Positions 1 through 9,382 of a stretch of 64,000 nt of DNA are shown here, piece by piece. Below the pieces are notes generated by a model. That model had not been told where the DNA came from, made no database searches, and saw only the letters and a program-made list of their open reading frames with translations. The first letter of the stretch is position 1. Each line of letters begins with the position of its first letter. The DNA comes from Colwellia sp. PAMC 20917 (lineage in GTDB: Bacteria; Pseudomonadota; Gammaproteobacteria; Enterobacterales; Alteromonadaceae), in NCBI RefSeq assembly GCF_001767295.1, contig NZ_CP014944.1:62001-126000 (forward strand), given 5' to 3'. Both the position numbers and the translations under genes were made by a program.

Positions 1-1044
1 CTTGCTTGTGGTGTTTTACTACCGGTTGTGCAATCAAACGGTATCGGTGATGCTATGGTCAATGTGTTTGGCGCCGGTGGTTCAGTTAGCTCTTTTATGG
101 GCGACTTACCTTTAACGAAAGTATATACCGCGGTATTTATTGTTTTATTACTTGGTTTTATCATTTTTGGTGGTGTTAAGCGTATTGCGAACTTTACCCA
201 AATTGTGGTGCCTTTTATGGCGCTTGCTTACATTATTATTGCCTGTACTATCATAGCATTGCATATTGATCAGCTACCCGGTGTCTTTATGCTAATTATT
301 ACCGATGCTTTTACGCCAATTGCGGGCTTTGGGGCAGCCATTGGTTGGGGTGTTAAACGCGGAGTTTATTCAAATGAAGCCGGACAAGGTACTGGACCCC
401 ATGCTGCTGCTGCTGCTGAAGTTGAACATCCAGCGCAACAAGGATTAGTGCAAGCTTTCTCAGTTTATATTGACACCTTATTTGTTTGTTCTGCAACTGC
501 GTTTATGATCTTAATCACACAGTCGTATAATGTTATGCCTGAAGGCGCGACTAGTTTTGTTGTACGTAACTTAGCCAGTGACGTTGTTATTAGCGGTCCT
601 GCTTTTACGCAAATTGCGGTCGATAGTGTTTTAACCGGTTTCGGTAAACCCTTTATTGCTATTGCATTGTTTTTCTTTGCCTTTACAACAGTACTAGCTT
701 ATTACTTTATCGCAGAAAACAATGTTTCTTATATTAATAAAACAATTAAAATGCCGGTACTTAGGTTCTTCCTTAAAGTGGTGCTAATGTCAGCTGTCTT
801 TTATGGGACTGTTGCAGAACCGAGTGCTGCTTGGAGTCTTGGTGATATAGGTGTTGGGTTAATGGCATGGTTGAATATCTTTGCTCTTATCGCCATTTTC
901 TTTATGGCTAAACCCGCGATTAAAGCGCTAAAAGATTACGAACGTCAGCAGAAATTAGGGGTGACAAAATTTACCTTTGACCCTAAAAAGCTGGGTATTG
1001 AAAAAGCAAAGTTCTGGGAAGATCGTTTTAATAAAAACAAGTGA
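1..1044 (+). CDS. Sodium:alanine symporter (AGCS family), C-terminal part
   Basis: This is the 3' part of an amino-acid carrier that co-transports alanine or glycine with sodium across the inner membrane. The frame is open from base 1, so the gene starts outside the window; 347 residues are visible. The segment GVYSNEAGQG followed by a small-residue-rich stretch is the typical AGCS signature, and about seven hydrophobic membrane segments follow. It ends in a charged cytosolic tail. A Rho-independent terminator lies 60 bases after the stop, so this is probably the last gene of its transcript. The family call is firm; the exact substrate is inferred. Confidence 0.9.
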   Translation, partial: LACGVLLPVVQSNGIGDAMVNVFGAGGSVSSFMGDLPLTKVYTAVFIVLLLGFIIFGGVKRIANFTQIVVPFMALAYIIIACTIIALHIDQLPGVFMLIITDAFTPIAGFGAAIGWGVKRGVYSNEAGQGTGPHAAAAAEVEHPAQQGLVQAFSVYIDTLFVCSATAFMILITQSYNVMPEGATSFVVRNLASDVVISGPAFTQIAVDSVLTGFGKPFIAIALFFFAFTTVLAYYFIAENNVSYINKTIKMPVLRFFLKVVLMSAVFYGTVAEPSAAWSLGDIGVGLMAWLNIFALIAIFFMAKPAIKALKDYERQQKLGVTKFTFDPKKLGIEKAKFWEDRFNKNK

Positions 1045-1102
1045 TTTTATTTATAATTGATTTACTTTTATTAATTTGCAATAAAAGTGAAATTACTTTA
1101 AA

Positions 1103-1128
1103 AAACGTCCAATAGGACGTTTTTTTTT
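1103..1128 (+). terminator. Rho-independent terminator after the symporter gene
   Basis: A 7-bp stem (aacgtcc / ggacgtt) with the 4-base loop aata is followed by a run of nine T. It serves the plus-strand symporter gene. Confidence 0.85.
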
Positions 1129-1183
1129 GCTTAAATTTAGGTAGAATATTAACACTAATTATTTTATGGAGCGTTATCTTCCT

Positions 1184-1510
1184 ATGGCTGTAATTAATTG
1201 CCCAAACTGTAAGAAAAAGATATCTGACAAAGCGAAGTCTTGCTCTCATTGTGAAATCGATTTGACCGGAGTTGATGCCAGTCAAATAGCATCAATGAAA
1301 AAATTAAGCAAAATAGATCAATCTCAAAAACTGATGAATCACTCATTTATCGCTATGTTGCTTTTTTGTGGTGGTTTTCTGTTTTTGTATTGGCAAGATG
1401 CACAGCAGGGCACATGGCAATATTTTATCAGTATTGGTGCGGCAGTGGTTGGCTTTATTTGGTATATTGCAACCCGCATTCGTTTGCTGATGCTTAAATA
1501 CCGAAATTAA
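1184..1510 (+). CDS. Small zinc-ribbon membrane protein
   Basis: A 108-residue protein of unknown role. An N-terminal zinc ribbon has the form CPNC-x9-CSHC (roughly residues 6-22), followed by a polar linker and two hydrophobic segments near residues 58-75 and 80-98 that should span the inner membrane. I chose the ATG at 1184 because the zinc ribbon follows immediately and a GGAG lies 12 bases upstream; the reading frame also contains an ATG at 1166 without a ribosome site. Similar zinc-ribbon plus two-helix proteins are common and mostly uncharacterised. It probably precedes yeaC as an independent unit. Confidence 0.7.
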   Translation: MAVINCPNCKKKISDKAKSCSHCEIDLTGVDASQIASMKKLSKIDQSQKLMNHSFIAMLLFCGGFLFLYWQDAQQGTWQYFISIGAAVVGFIWYIATRIRLLMLKYRN

Positions 1511-1559
1511 CATTAACTTTTTTCGTAAGAATTAAGAAACAAAGGCTGTAAATATAACA

Positions 1560-1850
1560 ATGGATATTATTTCATTAGTAGACGATATGTCAGAAGAAAT
1601 GTACTTGCGCTTAAAGTGTGCCGCTGAAACGGGCAAATGGCCAGAGGGAACTATAGTTGATACAGCACAAAAAACATCAGCGCTACAAATTACCATGGCT
1701 TATCAATCAAGACATTTAAACTCAGATCAAATCTTAAGTGTTGGCGCAGATGGACTTATCGTAGATAAAACTAAACGCCAGTTGAAAAGCGAGTTCGCTG
1801 ATCTTAAAAACAACCCAGACAATAATATTGCAAGGTTTTCCGATTTATGA
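1560..1850 (+). CDS. yeaC: DUF1315 family protein (YeaC-like)
   Basis: A 96-residue acidic cytosolic protein with the features of the YeaC/DUF1315 family: an N-terminal DDMSEEMYLRLK helix, a GKWPEG turn and a conserved MAYQSRHLN segment. Its function is unknown. Its stop codon overlaps the start of the next gene by four bases (ATGA-type overlap), so the two are translationally coupled. In E. coli, yeaC also lies in the wider neighbourhood of ansA and sppA, which are just downstream here, so the gene order looks partly ancestral. Confidence 0.8.
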   Translation: MDIISLVDDMSEEMYLRLKCAAETGKWPEGTIVDTAQKTSALQITMAYQSRHLNSDQILSVGADGLIVDKTKRQLKSEFADLKNNPDNNIARFSDL

Positions 1851-4672
1851 TTTTTTCTAAATTTTTCAAAGCAAAATGGCAAAGTAAAGAACACAATGTT
1901 CGGTTAACGGCAATCAGTGAAGATTTATTACTTAGCAATCCCGATGACTTAGTTATATTAACAAACCTTGCACAAACAGACCCTAACGAATTAGTGCGCC
2001 GCGCTGCTCTCATTAAAATGGCTGACTTTACTGTTTGGCATAAAAACAGTATCGACAACGACAATAAAAAAGTCCGTGAATATTGTCTTAAGCAAGTAGA
2101 AAAAATTCTGCTTGGTCAGCACGAAATAACGATCAGTAATCAAGAAAAATTAGTCTTATTGAAAAGTAATGACAAGTTACCGTCCTTGGAACTATGGTTA
2201 CAAAATGAAACACAAGCCGATGTTGTTATCGCTTTATTTGAAAAAATTAATAAACCATCGTTAACCCATTCAATATTTACCCATAAGCAAGATGAAGTCG
2301 TACAAGCTTATTTACTCGAACAAGAATTGCCTCTCGATGTGTTAGATAAATTACTTAAAAAATCATGTAATGAAAAAATAAAAACTAATATTGAGCAACA
2401 GTTACAACATTTACATCAGTTGGCAGAGCAACCTGACAAAATTAAAAAAGGTGTGCAGTTAGTTTTAGCAAAGTTACTCGCTTTGAAAGAAGTAAATGAT
2501 TATCTGCAACTCAAAGAAAAACAAGCTGAATTAGAAACGCAGTGGCAAAACTATTATCAAGACTTCTCTTGTCTCTCTTCGCCAGAAGCTGAAAACTTTA
2601 CAGACAAGTATAAAATAATTAATAGCCAACTCATTAAACATTTCTCTCCGTTACATGAAACCCATCAACAAGAAATCATTGCTGAAAAATTAGTGGCAGA
2701 CAAACGTTTGGCTAATGAGCATTTTAATAGTGCCCTTAATGAAATGAGTAAAAAGCTTACCACAACAATTTTTGAAAGTAGTGACCTTGATGAAGCTGAG
2801 TATCAAGATAAACTTGAGCAATTACGTGGAGAAATAACCTCTTCAATCTTAAACAGTAAAGAACAACAGCACTTTATTGCTTTAGTAAAAGCCCAAGCAA
2901 AAAAACTGGCTCAATTGCCTGAGATTGCACAATCGGTGAGTGATGCAACCCATCTAATTTCAAAAATATCACAAGTCGCTTTACCTAAAGATATTGAAGA
3001 ATTGAACCTGCGAAAACCTTTGTTCGATCAGTGGTTACAAGAATGGAAAACTGTTGAGCTAAAAGCGGCGGGGGTATTACCACAATCTATTGTTGACGCC
3101 TTTAAAGAAATAAAACAACAATGGCAGCAAGGCCTAAAATCGTTAATTAAAGAACAAGGCTTACTTTTATCACAATGCCAGAAAAAAATTGCTGACGTAA
3201 AGCGCTTAATAATGACAGGTAAGTACAATGCGGCTTTTGGTGTATTCAAAAAAGCTAAAAAACATTTTGATGGTTTATCAGAAGAGCAAAAATCACGAGT
3301 TCAACGTGACTTTGATGATATAACAGATAAAATTGCCAAATTAAGTGATTTAGAGCAATCTATTGCTACGCCTAGAAAACAGCAGTTACTTGTGGATATT
3401 AAGTTACTCGTTGATCAGCCCATTGATAACCCCAATGAGCAAGCCGCAAAAGTTAAACAATTCCGTGTTACGTGGAATTCACTTGGACATGCTGAAGAAT
3501 CAATTGAAAAAGAGTTAAATTATCAATTCAACGCACTTTGCGAACAAGCTTTTGCTCCATGTCGGTTATTTTATGCAGAACAAGAAAAGTTACGTGAACT
3601 ACATCTTGAATCTCGCCAGCAACTTATTAGTAAAGCCCAAAGTTTTGCCGACGACTTTTCTGCAAAACTCAATGAAGGCGTTAATAATGAAGCCATCGAT
3701 TGGAAGTTTACTGATGCAACACTCAATAAATTAATACAGCAATGGCAAAACGCGGGGCAGGTTGATAAAACTAAATTCAACTTACTTAGTCAATCGTTTA
3801 CGGCGAGCTTACAACCCGTTAAAGCTGAATTAAGAAATTATCATCAACGTAACAGTGATAGCAAAAACCTATTGATCGCTCAAGTTACTCAAGCATTGAA
3901 CGACGATGACGTTTTCTCTGCGATTGAGAGTGTTAAAAAATTACAAACACAATGGCAAGCCATTGGCTACAGCGGTCAACGTGAAGAGAATCAGCTTTGG
4001 CAAAAATTTAGAAAAGTAAATGACCAGCTATTTGCAAAGCGTGATGAAGCTAAGTTACTTGAACAATCGAACCGTGAAAATCAACAAATTGAATTATCAC
4101 AACAATTACAAAGCTATCAGCAACAACTAGTCGCGGACATATCAGAAACAGCGTTATTAAGTTTACAAGTAAGTATTGAAGAATTACGAGTGAAAATTAC
4201 CAGTCAACGTCCGGTAATAAGAAGTGCCGTGACCTTAGCTGAAAAATTACTTGCGCAAATAACTCAACAACTCATGCAAATGACAGAAAATAAAAAGGCC
4301 AAGACTTGGCAACTTGTTTTCGACTGCTTAGAAAGTTTAGCCACTAATAAACCGGAAACGGCAGCAGATTTTTCTGAAACACTGGTAGATTTACCCAATG
4401 TTTGGCAGAAGCGTTTACAAGAGTGTTATCAAAACAGCAAACTGATTGACAGAAGTAACAAAACCCTTGAACTTGAAATTTTAGCAAGTAAAGAGTCACC
4501 TGCAGAATTTAAAGCCGAGCGGATGCAAGTACAAGTACAATTATTACAAAATCAAATGTTGTCAGGGCAATCTATCGATTTAACTAAATCGCTTATTGAA
4601 TGGTTAAAATTAGGGGCATTGTCTGCAAATGATTTACCATTACTGGCCAGAGTTAAAGCTATTTACTGCTAG
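1847..4672 (+). CDS. DUF349 domain-containing coiled-coil protein
   Basis: A 941-residue, strongly charged, helical protein with no signal peptide. The second half contains repeated units of about 75 residues with conserved tryptophans in motifs such as FRVTWNSLG, LIQQWQNAGQVD and LQTQWQAIGYSG, typical of DUF349 repeats. The N-terminal 200 residues look like a HEAT-like helical repeat region (LVILTNLAQTDPNELVRRAAL). Proteins of this family are common in Alteromonadales and Vibrio, but their role is not established. It overlaps yeaC by four bases and is followed by a terminator. Confidence 0.8.
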   Translation: MIFSKFFKAKWQSKEHNVRLTAISEDLLLSNPDDLVILTNLAQTDPNELVRRAALIKMADFTVWHKNSIDNDNKKVREYCLKQVEKILLGQHEITISNQEKLVLLKSNDKLPSLELWLQNETQADVVIALFEKINKPSLTHSIFTHKQDEVVQAYLLEQELPLDVLDKLLKKSCNEKIKTNIEQQLQHLHQLAEQPDKIKKGVQLVLAKLLALKEVNDYLQLKEKQAELETQWQNYYQDFSCLSSPEAENFTDKYKIINSQLIKHFSPLHETHQQEIIAEKLVADKRLANEHFNSALNEMSKKLTTTIFESSDLDEAEYQDKLEQLRGEITSSILNSKEQQHFIALVKAQAKKLAQLPEIAQSVSDATHLISKISQVALPKDIEELNLRKPLFDQWLQEWKTVELKAAGVLPQSIVDAFKEIKQQWQQGLKSLIKEQGLLLSQCQKKIADVKRLIMTGKYNAAFGVFKKAKKHFDGLSEEQKSRVQRDFDDITDKIAKLSDLEQSIATPRKQQLLVDIKLLVDQPIDNPNEQAAKVKQFRVTWNSLGHAEESIEKELNYQFNALCEQAFAPCRLFYAEQEKLRELHLESRQQLISKAQSFADDFSAKLNEGVNNEAIDWKFTDATLNKLIQQWQNAGQVDKTKFNLLSQSFTASLQPVKAELRNYHQRNSDSKNLLIAQVTQALNDDDVFSAIESVKKLQTQWQAIGYSGQREENQLWQKFRKVNDQLFAKRDEAKLLEQSNRENQQIELSQQLQSYQQQLVADISETALLSLQVSIEELRVKITSQRPVIRSAVTLAEKLLAQITQQLMQMTENKKAKTWQLVFDCLESLATNKPETAADFSETLVDLPNVWQKRLQECYQNSKLIDRSNKTLELEILASKESPAEFKAERMQVQVQLLQNQMLSGQSIDLTKSLIEWLKLGALSANDLPLLARVKAIYC

Positions 4673-4737
4673 TTTTATGTGAGTCTAATGTCAGTTGAAT
4701 GTGAGTTTATTTAATTAAATAGACTTAACAATATCCC

Positions 4738-4768
4738 AAAGCCACTGATTATTTAGTGGCTTTTCTTT
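4738..4768 (+). terminator. Rho-independent terminator after the DUF349 gene
   Basis: The stem aaagccact / agtggcttt with a 7-8 base loop is followed by a T-rich stretch. The rest of the 370-base gap between the DUF349 gene and ansA (to 5042) contains no gene I can support. Confidence 0.75.
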
Positions 4769-5042
4769 TCTGGTGTTTACTAAAGAAAGTTAGTTTTTTA
4801 ACGAGTGTAAAAGCGGGCTACCGTTATATTTAATGTGAATCTTATTCTACCTTCCGGTAACGCGTAACTATATATTTAAAGGTTGATCCTTGTAAATCGA
4901 CGAGTAAAAGCACCGTTATTATTTTAAGCAATTGATTTTAAGTGTTTTTATTTTTATCTTTAGGCAAGGAGTGATTTGGTCATATAAGAGAGATAAATAA
5001 GGCTGCCATGTTTCTTAATCATAGCAACCAGAGCATAAAGGC

Positions 5043-6053
5043 TTAATGAGTAGTGAGTTCACCACGAAGATTTTCTTTTAAAAGACGACAAATTTCAGCT
5101 TGGGGCAATTCTTTACTGAGTAAATAATGTAGTTTAGTTAATGTTGCCTCTAACGTCATATCACCACCACCGACAACACCACATTTACTTAATGCGACGC
5201 CCGTTGCATAACCTTCCATATTCACAGTCCCTTTTATGCATTGACTACAATTTACCACCACAATTCCTTGATGATAAGCTTGTGTTAAACAAGCAAGTAG
5301 CTGTTCATCTTGTGGGGCATTACCGACGCCATAACTGCGAATAATTAACGCTTTTACCGGTTGCTTGATAATGTTGGCGACTAGTTCACTAGAAATCCCT
5401 GGATACAAATGAACAACACCTATCGGTTGTGGTGTTATTTGTGCGACCGAGAATGGTTGGGTAACAGCAACGTTGAGTTTACCTTCAAGGAGCTTAATAT
5501 TAATTCCAGCTTCTAGAAGTGGCGACATGTTGGGGGAGTCAAAAGCGTTAAAGCCATCAGCGTAAGCTTTAATGCAACGGTTACCCCGGTATAATTTATT
5601 ATTAAAATATAAGCCCACTTCATTAATGGGGTAGTTTGCCGCAATATAAAGTGAATTCAACAGATTGACTTGTCCGTCTGAGCGTAATTGGCTTAACGGA
5701 ATTTGTGAGCCGGTTACAATGACAGGTTTTGATAAATTTTCAAACATAAACGAAAGCGCAGAGCTGGTATAAGCCATGGTATCTGTACCATGAAGAACAA
5801 CAAAACCATCATAATTATCGTAATTAGCTTTTATATCATCGGCAATACGTTGCCAATCTTGAGGCGTCATATTCGATGAATCAATTAATGGTGAATATTC
5901 ATTAATGGTAAAATCAGGCATCTCTTGTCGATGAAAATCAGGCGTACCATTAATTGACTCGGTTAAATGTCCTTTTACCGGAACACAACCTTGTCCGCTG
6001 TTTTTCATGCCGATGGTACCGCCAGTGTAGGCGATATAAATGCGTTTTTTCAT
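5043..6053 (-). CDS. ansA: Type I (cytosolic) L-asparaginase
   Basis: Hydrolyses L-asparagine to aspartate and ammonia in the cytoplasm. The N-terminus IAYTGGTIGM carries the first catalytic threonine and VVLHGTDTM carries the second threonine-aspartate pair; both asparaginase active-site motifs are intact. There is no signal peptide, and the length of 336 residues matches the E. coli type I enzyme, which argues against the periplasmic type II. It lies downstream of sppA on the same strand with 120 bases between them; sppA-ansA adjacency is also seen in E. coli. Confidence 0.93.
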   Translation of the reverse strand: MKKRIYIAYTGGTIGMKNSGQGCVPVKGHLTESINGTPDFHRQEMPDFTINEYSPLIDSSNMTPQDWQRIADDIKANYDNYDGFVVLHGTDTMAYTSSALSFMFENLSKPVIVTGSQIPLSQLRSDGQVNLLNSLYIAANYPINEVGLYFNNKLYRGNRCIKAYADGFNAFDSPNMSPLLEAGINIKLLEGKLNVAVTQPFSVAQITPQPIGVVHLYPGISSELVANIIKQPVKALIIRSYGVGNAPQDEQLLACLTQAYHQGIVVVNCSQCIKGTVNMEGYATGVALSKCGVVGGGDMTLEATLTKLHYLLSKELPQAEICRLLKENLRGELTTH

Positions 6054-6173
6054 GCTGTTACCTTAGAATTATTACTGTCTTGTCGTTTGGTCTGATAATC
6101 ACGTGCGCTTGTTAAATATTGTTCTCTATTCACCTCCATGTGAATATAACAAAGCGATTAAGATCATTGCGAA

Positions 6174-8060
6174 CTAATTAATTTCACAGGTCATACATAA
6201 GGAATAAACCCCTTGCGGATCATTAAGTATGTTGAGGTGAGACAGTTGTGCTTTCATTTCTAAAAATAATTTATCCGTATTACTTAGGGTTATTATTTCA
6301 GTTTCAGGAAAGAAAGTCTTCGCTTGACCTAATAACCCTTGCAGGAAAAGATCTTTTGGCGTTTGTTCTATTTCAATCAATAAGGTTTCAAACGTTGCTA
6401 ACTCGGCTAATTCTGCTGCTGCATTAATAGCGGTCGTTAAGTTGCCTAACTCATCAACAAGCCCTAACTCTTTCGCTTTTACCCCTGACCAGACACGACC
6501 TTGGGCTATACTATCAACTTGCTCAAGGCTCATATTTCTATTTTCGGCGACAAGGCCAATGAAGTCTTGATAGCCTCTATTAATATTTAATTGAAATACT
6601 CTTGCCATGCCATCAGTGAGTGGGCGGGTTACACCAAATCCGGCTATATCAGTAGTACCAACGCCATCAGTGTAAACACCTAGTTTGCTTAATGAATTCT
6701 CAAAGGTCATGAAAAATCCATAAATACCAATTGAGCCGGTGATTGTTGCCGGAGAAGCGATTATTTTATCAGCAGGTGCCGATATCCAATAGCCTCCAGA
6801 GGCGGCATAAGTTCCCATTGAAGCAACAACAGGTTTTCCTGCTAACTTGATCAGTTCAATTTCTTGACGAATAATTTCAGAGGCATAAGCACTTCCACCT
6901 GGGCTATCGACACGAAGAACTACCGCTTTCACCTTATTGTTTAAACGTGCTTCTCTTAATAGTGATGCTGTACTATCCCCGCCAATGGTTCCTGGTTTTT
7001 GGTGACCATCTAAAATAGTCCCCTTAGCAACAATAACGGCGACCTTATCGGTATTTGGGTTAACCATTGGGTACATAGGTTTAGTAGCAGACAAATAATG
7101 TTTGAAACTAATATGATTGTAGCTATCACCGGCAGAATTTTTTCCAACAAGTTTAATCAAAGACAGCTTCATCTCTTGACGATTTTTTAATGCGTCAACC
7201 CAAAGATTATCTAAAGCATACTGCGCAATATTACCATCAGCTTGCTCAAGTTTTGCCACTAAAACATCAGCATTTTCATCAAAGTTATTAATCGAAAACT
7301 TTCGGTTGCTTGCGACATCACTTTTATATTGTGACCATAAATCAGTTAACCATAATTTGTTGGCTTCTTTAGCTGCCGCTGACATATCGTCGCGCATGTA
7401 AGGTTCTACAGCAGATTTATAGGTACCGACTCGAAATATATGTTGGCTAATGGAAAGCTTATCTAATGCTGATTTAAAATAAAGTTGATAACGACCATAA
7501 CCGTCAAGTAACAACCAACCACGAGGATTGAGCCATACTTCATCAGCAGAGCTTGCCAAGTAATATTGGTCTTGTGAATACTGATCGCCAACAGCAATTA
7601 TTTTTTTACCAGCCGCTTTAAACGTCTCTAAAGCTTGGGCAATGTCTTGTAATTTACTTAACCCCGTGCTGTTAAGTCCTTGAAGCTGTAATACGATCAT
7701 TTCTATACGGCTGTCATTTTTTGCTCTTTCAATGACATTCAATAAGTCGCTAAGTAAAACTTCTGGGTTTTTTTCTTTTTCTTCTAACGCTTCCGATATC
7801 AAAGCATCCATCGGGTCAATCGCATTCTTTTGTTCAACGATATCTCCGGTAAGATTTAACACTAAGGCTGTATTGTTAGGGACAAGGATCTTGTCATCAT
7901 CGCTGCCAAGTGCCGCGATAAATATAAATAAAACCAGAAAAAAAACGACATTAATAATTATTTTTCTAAATGAATTTAATAAACTAAAAAATTTTAAAGT
8001 CACTCGTTTTAAAGCACTTTGCTTTACAGGAGCATTAGGTAACGATGTGGGTTCTGTCAT
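6174..8060 (-). CDS. sppA: Signal peptide peptidase SppA, 67-kDa type
   Basis: An inner-membrane serine protease that degrades cleaved signal peptides. One membrane segment near residues 35-53 anchors the protein. Two S49 domains follow: the first carries the general-base lysine in the VGTYKSAVEPY segment (about residue 215) and the second carries the nucleophile in RVDSPGGSAYAS. About 628 residues is normal for the long two-domain form. The frame also allows a GTG 12 bases earlier, but the ATG at 8060 has a GGAT-type site before it and was preferred. It faces the nitroreductase gene. Confidence 0.93.
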   Translation of the reverse strand: MTEPTSLPNAPVKQSALKRVTLKFFSLLNSFRKIIINVVFFLVLFIFIAALGSDDDKILVPNNTALVLNLTGDIVEQKNAIDPMDALISEALEEKEKNPEVLLSDLLNVIERAKNDSRIEMIVLQLQGLNSTGLSKLQDIAQALETFKAAGKKIIAVGDQYSQDQYYLASSADEVWLNPRGWLLLDGYGRYQLYFKSALDKLSISQHIFRVGTYKSAVEPYMRDDMSAAAKEANKLWLTDLWSQYKSDVASNRKFSINNFDENADVLVAKLEQADGNIAQYALDNLWVDALKNRQEMKLSLIKLVGKNSAGDSYNHISFKHYLSATKPMYPMVNPNTDKVAVIVAKGTILDGHQKPGTIGGDSTASLLREARLNNKVKAVVLRVDSPGGSAYASEIIRQEIELIKLAGKPVVASMGTYAASGGYWISAPADKIIASPATITGSIGIYGFFMTFENSLSKLGVYTDGVGTTDIAGFGVTRPLTDGMARVFQLNINRGYQDFIGLVAENRNMSLEQVDSIAQGRVWSGVKAKELGLVDELGNLTTAINAAAELAELATFETLLIEIEQTPKDLFLQGLLGQAKTFFPETEIITLSNTDKLFLEMKAQLSHLNILNDPQGVYSLCMTCEIN

Positions 8061-8330
8061 AATATCCGGCACAGTTAGTATGTAATTGTAATTACTGGCT
8101 ATGCTACTTAATTATTGATCACTTATGTAGTCTGATTAGTAAATAAATGTGTTATTAGCAAACTTTTTTCATTATATGTTACACCTTTACTTTTTAGAGC
8201 CGGTCGGTTGACCCGTATTGATTATTATCTATGTTGTTTATTAAACAAGATGTAGCGATCCGCGTGCACTTTGAAAGACAACGGGTATATAATCCTTAGT
8301 ATTGAAACTACCCATGAGTCTTTATAATTA

Positions 8331-8879
8331 ATGAATGCCAAAGAATTATTATTACAGCGACAATCTAATCCTAGGTTAATATCACCAGCCCCTGTTGCTA
8401 GCGATGTTGAATTTATATTGAACGCTGGAATGCGCGTTCCTGATCACGGTTGTTTATCACCCTGGTTTTTTACCCTTGTTAAAGAACAAGGGTTAGATAA
8501 GTTAAGCCAGATATTTGAAGATGTCGCTAAAGTTCAACAGTTTACTGAGGCTAAAATACAAAAAGCTAAAAAGATGCCATATCGTGCACCGTTAATTATC
8601 GTTGTTAGCACACGGTATCAAGCGCACGACAAAGTGCCTAAATTTGAACAAGCAATCGCAGCAGGTTGTTGTGCCCATGCTATGCAAATGGCTGCCTTTA
8701 GTTTAGGTTATGGCGCTGTGTGGCGAACAGGAGACTTTAGCTACGACCCTTCAGTAAAACGTGGTTTAGGAATAGGCCAAGACGATGATATTATTGGGTT
8801 TATTTACATAGGCACCGCCGAAAACGATCGTCCTATTAAACCCGCTAAAAGCTTAACGTCTCATGTTTCATATTTGTAA
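8331..8879 (+). CDS. Nitroreductase family protein (YdjA-like)
   Basis: A 182-residue minimal nitroreductase that should bind FMN and use NAD(P)H. The N-terminus LLLQRQSNPRL matches the family's FMN-binding RRS-like segment, and GYGAVWRTG and GFIYIGTA match the C-terminal FMN contacts. E. coli YdjA is of the same short type and is also beside sppA, so synteny supports the call. The physiological substrate is not known. It is followed after 17 bases by a GNAT gene and probably shares its transcript. Confidence 0.85.
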   Translation: MNAKELLLQRQSNPRLISPAPVASDVEFILNAGMRVPDHGCLSPWFFTLVKEQGLDKLSQIFEDVAKVQQFTEAKIQKAKKMPYRAPLIIVVSTRYQAHDKVPKFEQAIAAGCCAHAMQMAAFSLGYGAVWRTGDFSYDPSVKRGLGIGQDDDIIGFIYIGTAENDRPIKPAKSLTSHVSYL

Positions 8880-8896
8880 AATAAAGGGGGAGAGCG

Positions 8897-9316
8897 ATGA
8901 ATATTGAAATTTTGGATGCGCCTGAACAAGCACTAATAGATTTTTTAGATAAAAAAATTGCAGATTTCAATTGGGCGCACTGGGAAGTAAGCGAACGAAA
9001 GCCATTAGCTATTCAAATAAAGGACGAACTTGGTAACATTATTGCTGGTTCATCCGCACGCACCTTTGGCAATTGGCTGTTAATTAATACGCTGTGGGTC
9101 GACGAGTCACTTCGTGGTAAAAAAATGGGTGTTAAGATATTAGCGCAACTTGAAGCTGCAGCAGTGGCGAGGGGATGTACGTTAAGTATGCTTGATACTC
9201 TGAACTTTCAAGCAATGCCGTTTTATGAAAAGCAGGGTTATCAAACAAAATGGGTACAAGAAAATTATCCAAAAACGGGCTGTAAATATTTTATGGTAAA
9301 AGAACTTACTGAGTAA
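8897..9316 (+). CDS. GNAT-family N-acetyltransferase
   Basis: A 139-residue single-domain acetyltransferase. The acetyl-CoA site is the segment LWVDESLRGKKMGVKIL (motif A, about residues 70-86), and the C-terminal MPFYEKQGYQ is motif B. A strong ribosome site (AAAGGGGGAGAG) precedes the ATG. The target is unknown. It lies directly after the nitroreductase gene, and a bidirectional terminator separates it from asnS. Confidence 0.85.
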   Translation: MNIEILDAPEQALIDFLDKKIADFNWAHWEVSERKPLAIQIKDELGNIIAGSSARTFGNWLLINTLWVDESLRGKKMGVKILAQLEAAAVARGCTLSMLDTLNFQAMPFYEKQGYQTKWVQENYPKTGCKYFMVKELTE

Positions 9317-9329
9317 ACCAGATATTTCA

Positions 9330-9367
9330 CCCATAAAAAAACCTCAATAATGAGGTTTTTTTATGGG
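9330..9367. terminator. Bidirectional terminator between GNAT gene and asnS
   Basis: The long stem cccataaaaaaacctca / tgaggtttttttatggg has A-runs and T-runs on both sides, so it can stop both the plus-strand GNAT transcript and the minus-strand asnS transcript. Confidence 0.9.
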
Positions 9368-9382
9368 ATTATTATTCTTAGC

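Noticed and set aside
3028-3780. Several ORFs of 60-73 codons inside the DUF349 gene
   Set aside because: They are shadows in other frames of a long, clearly coding gene and lack domains or ribosome sites.
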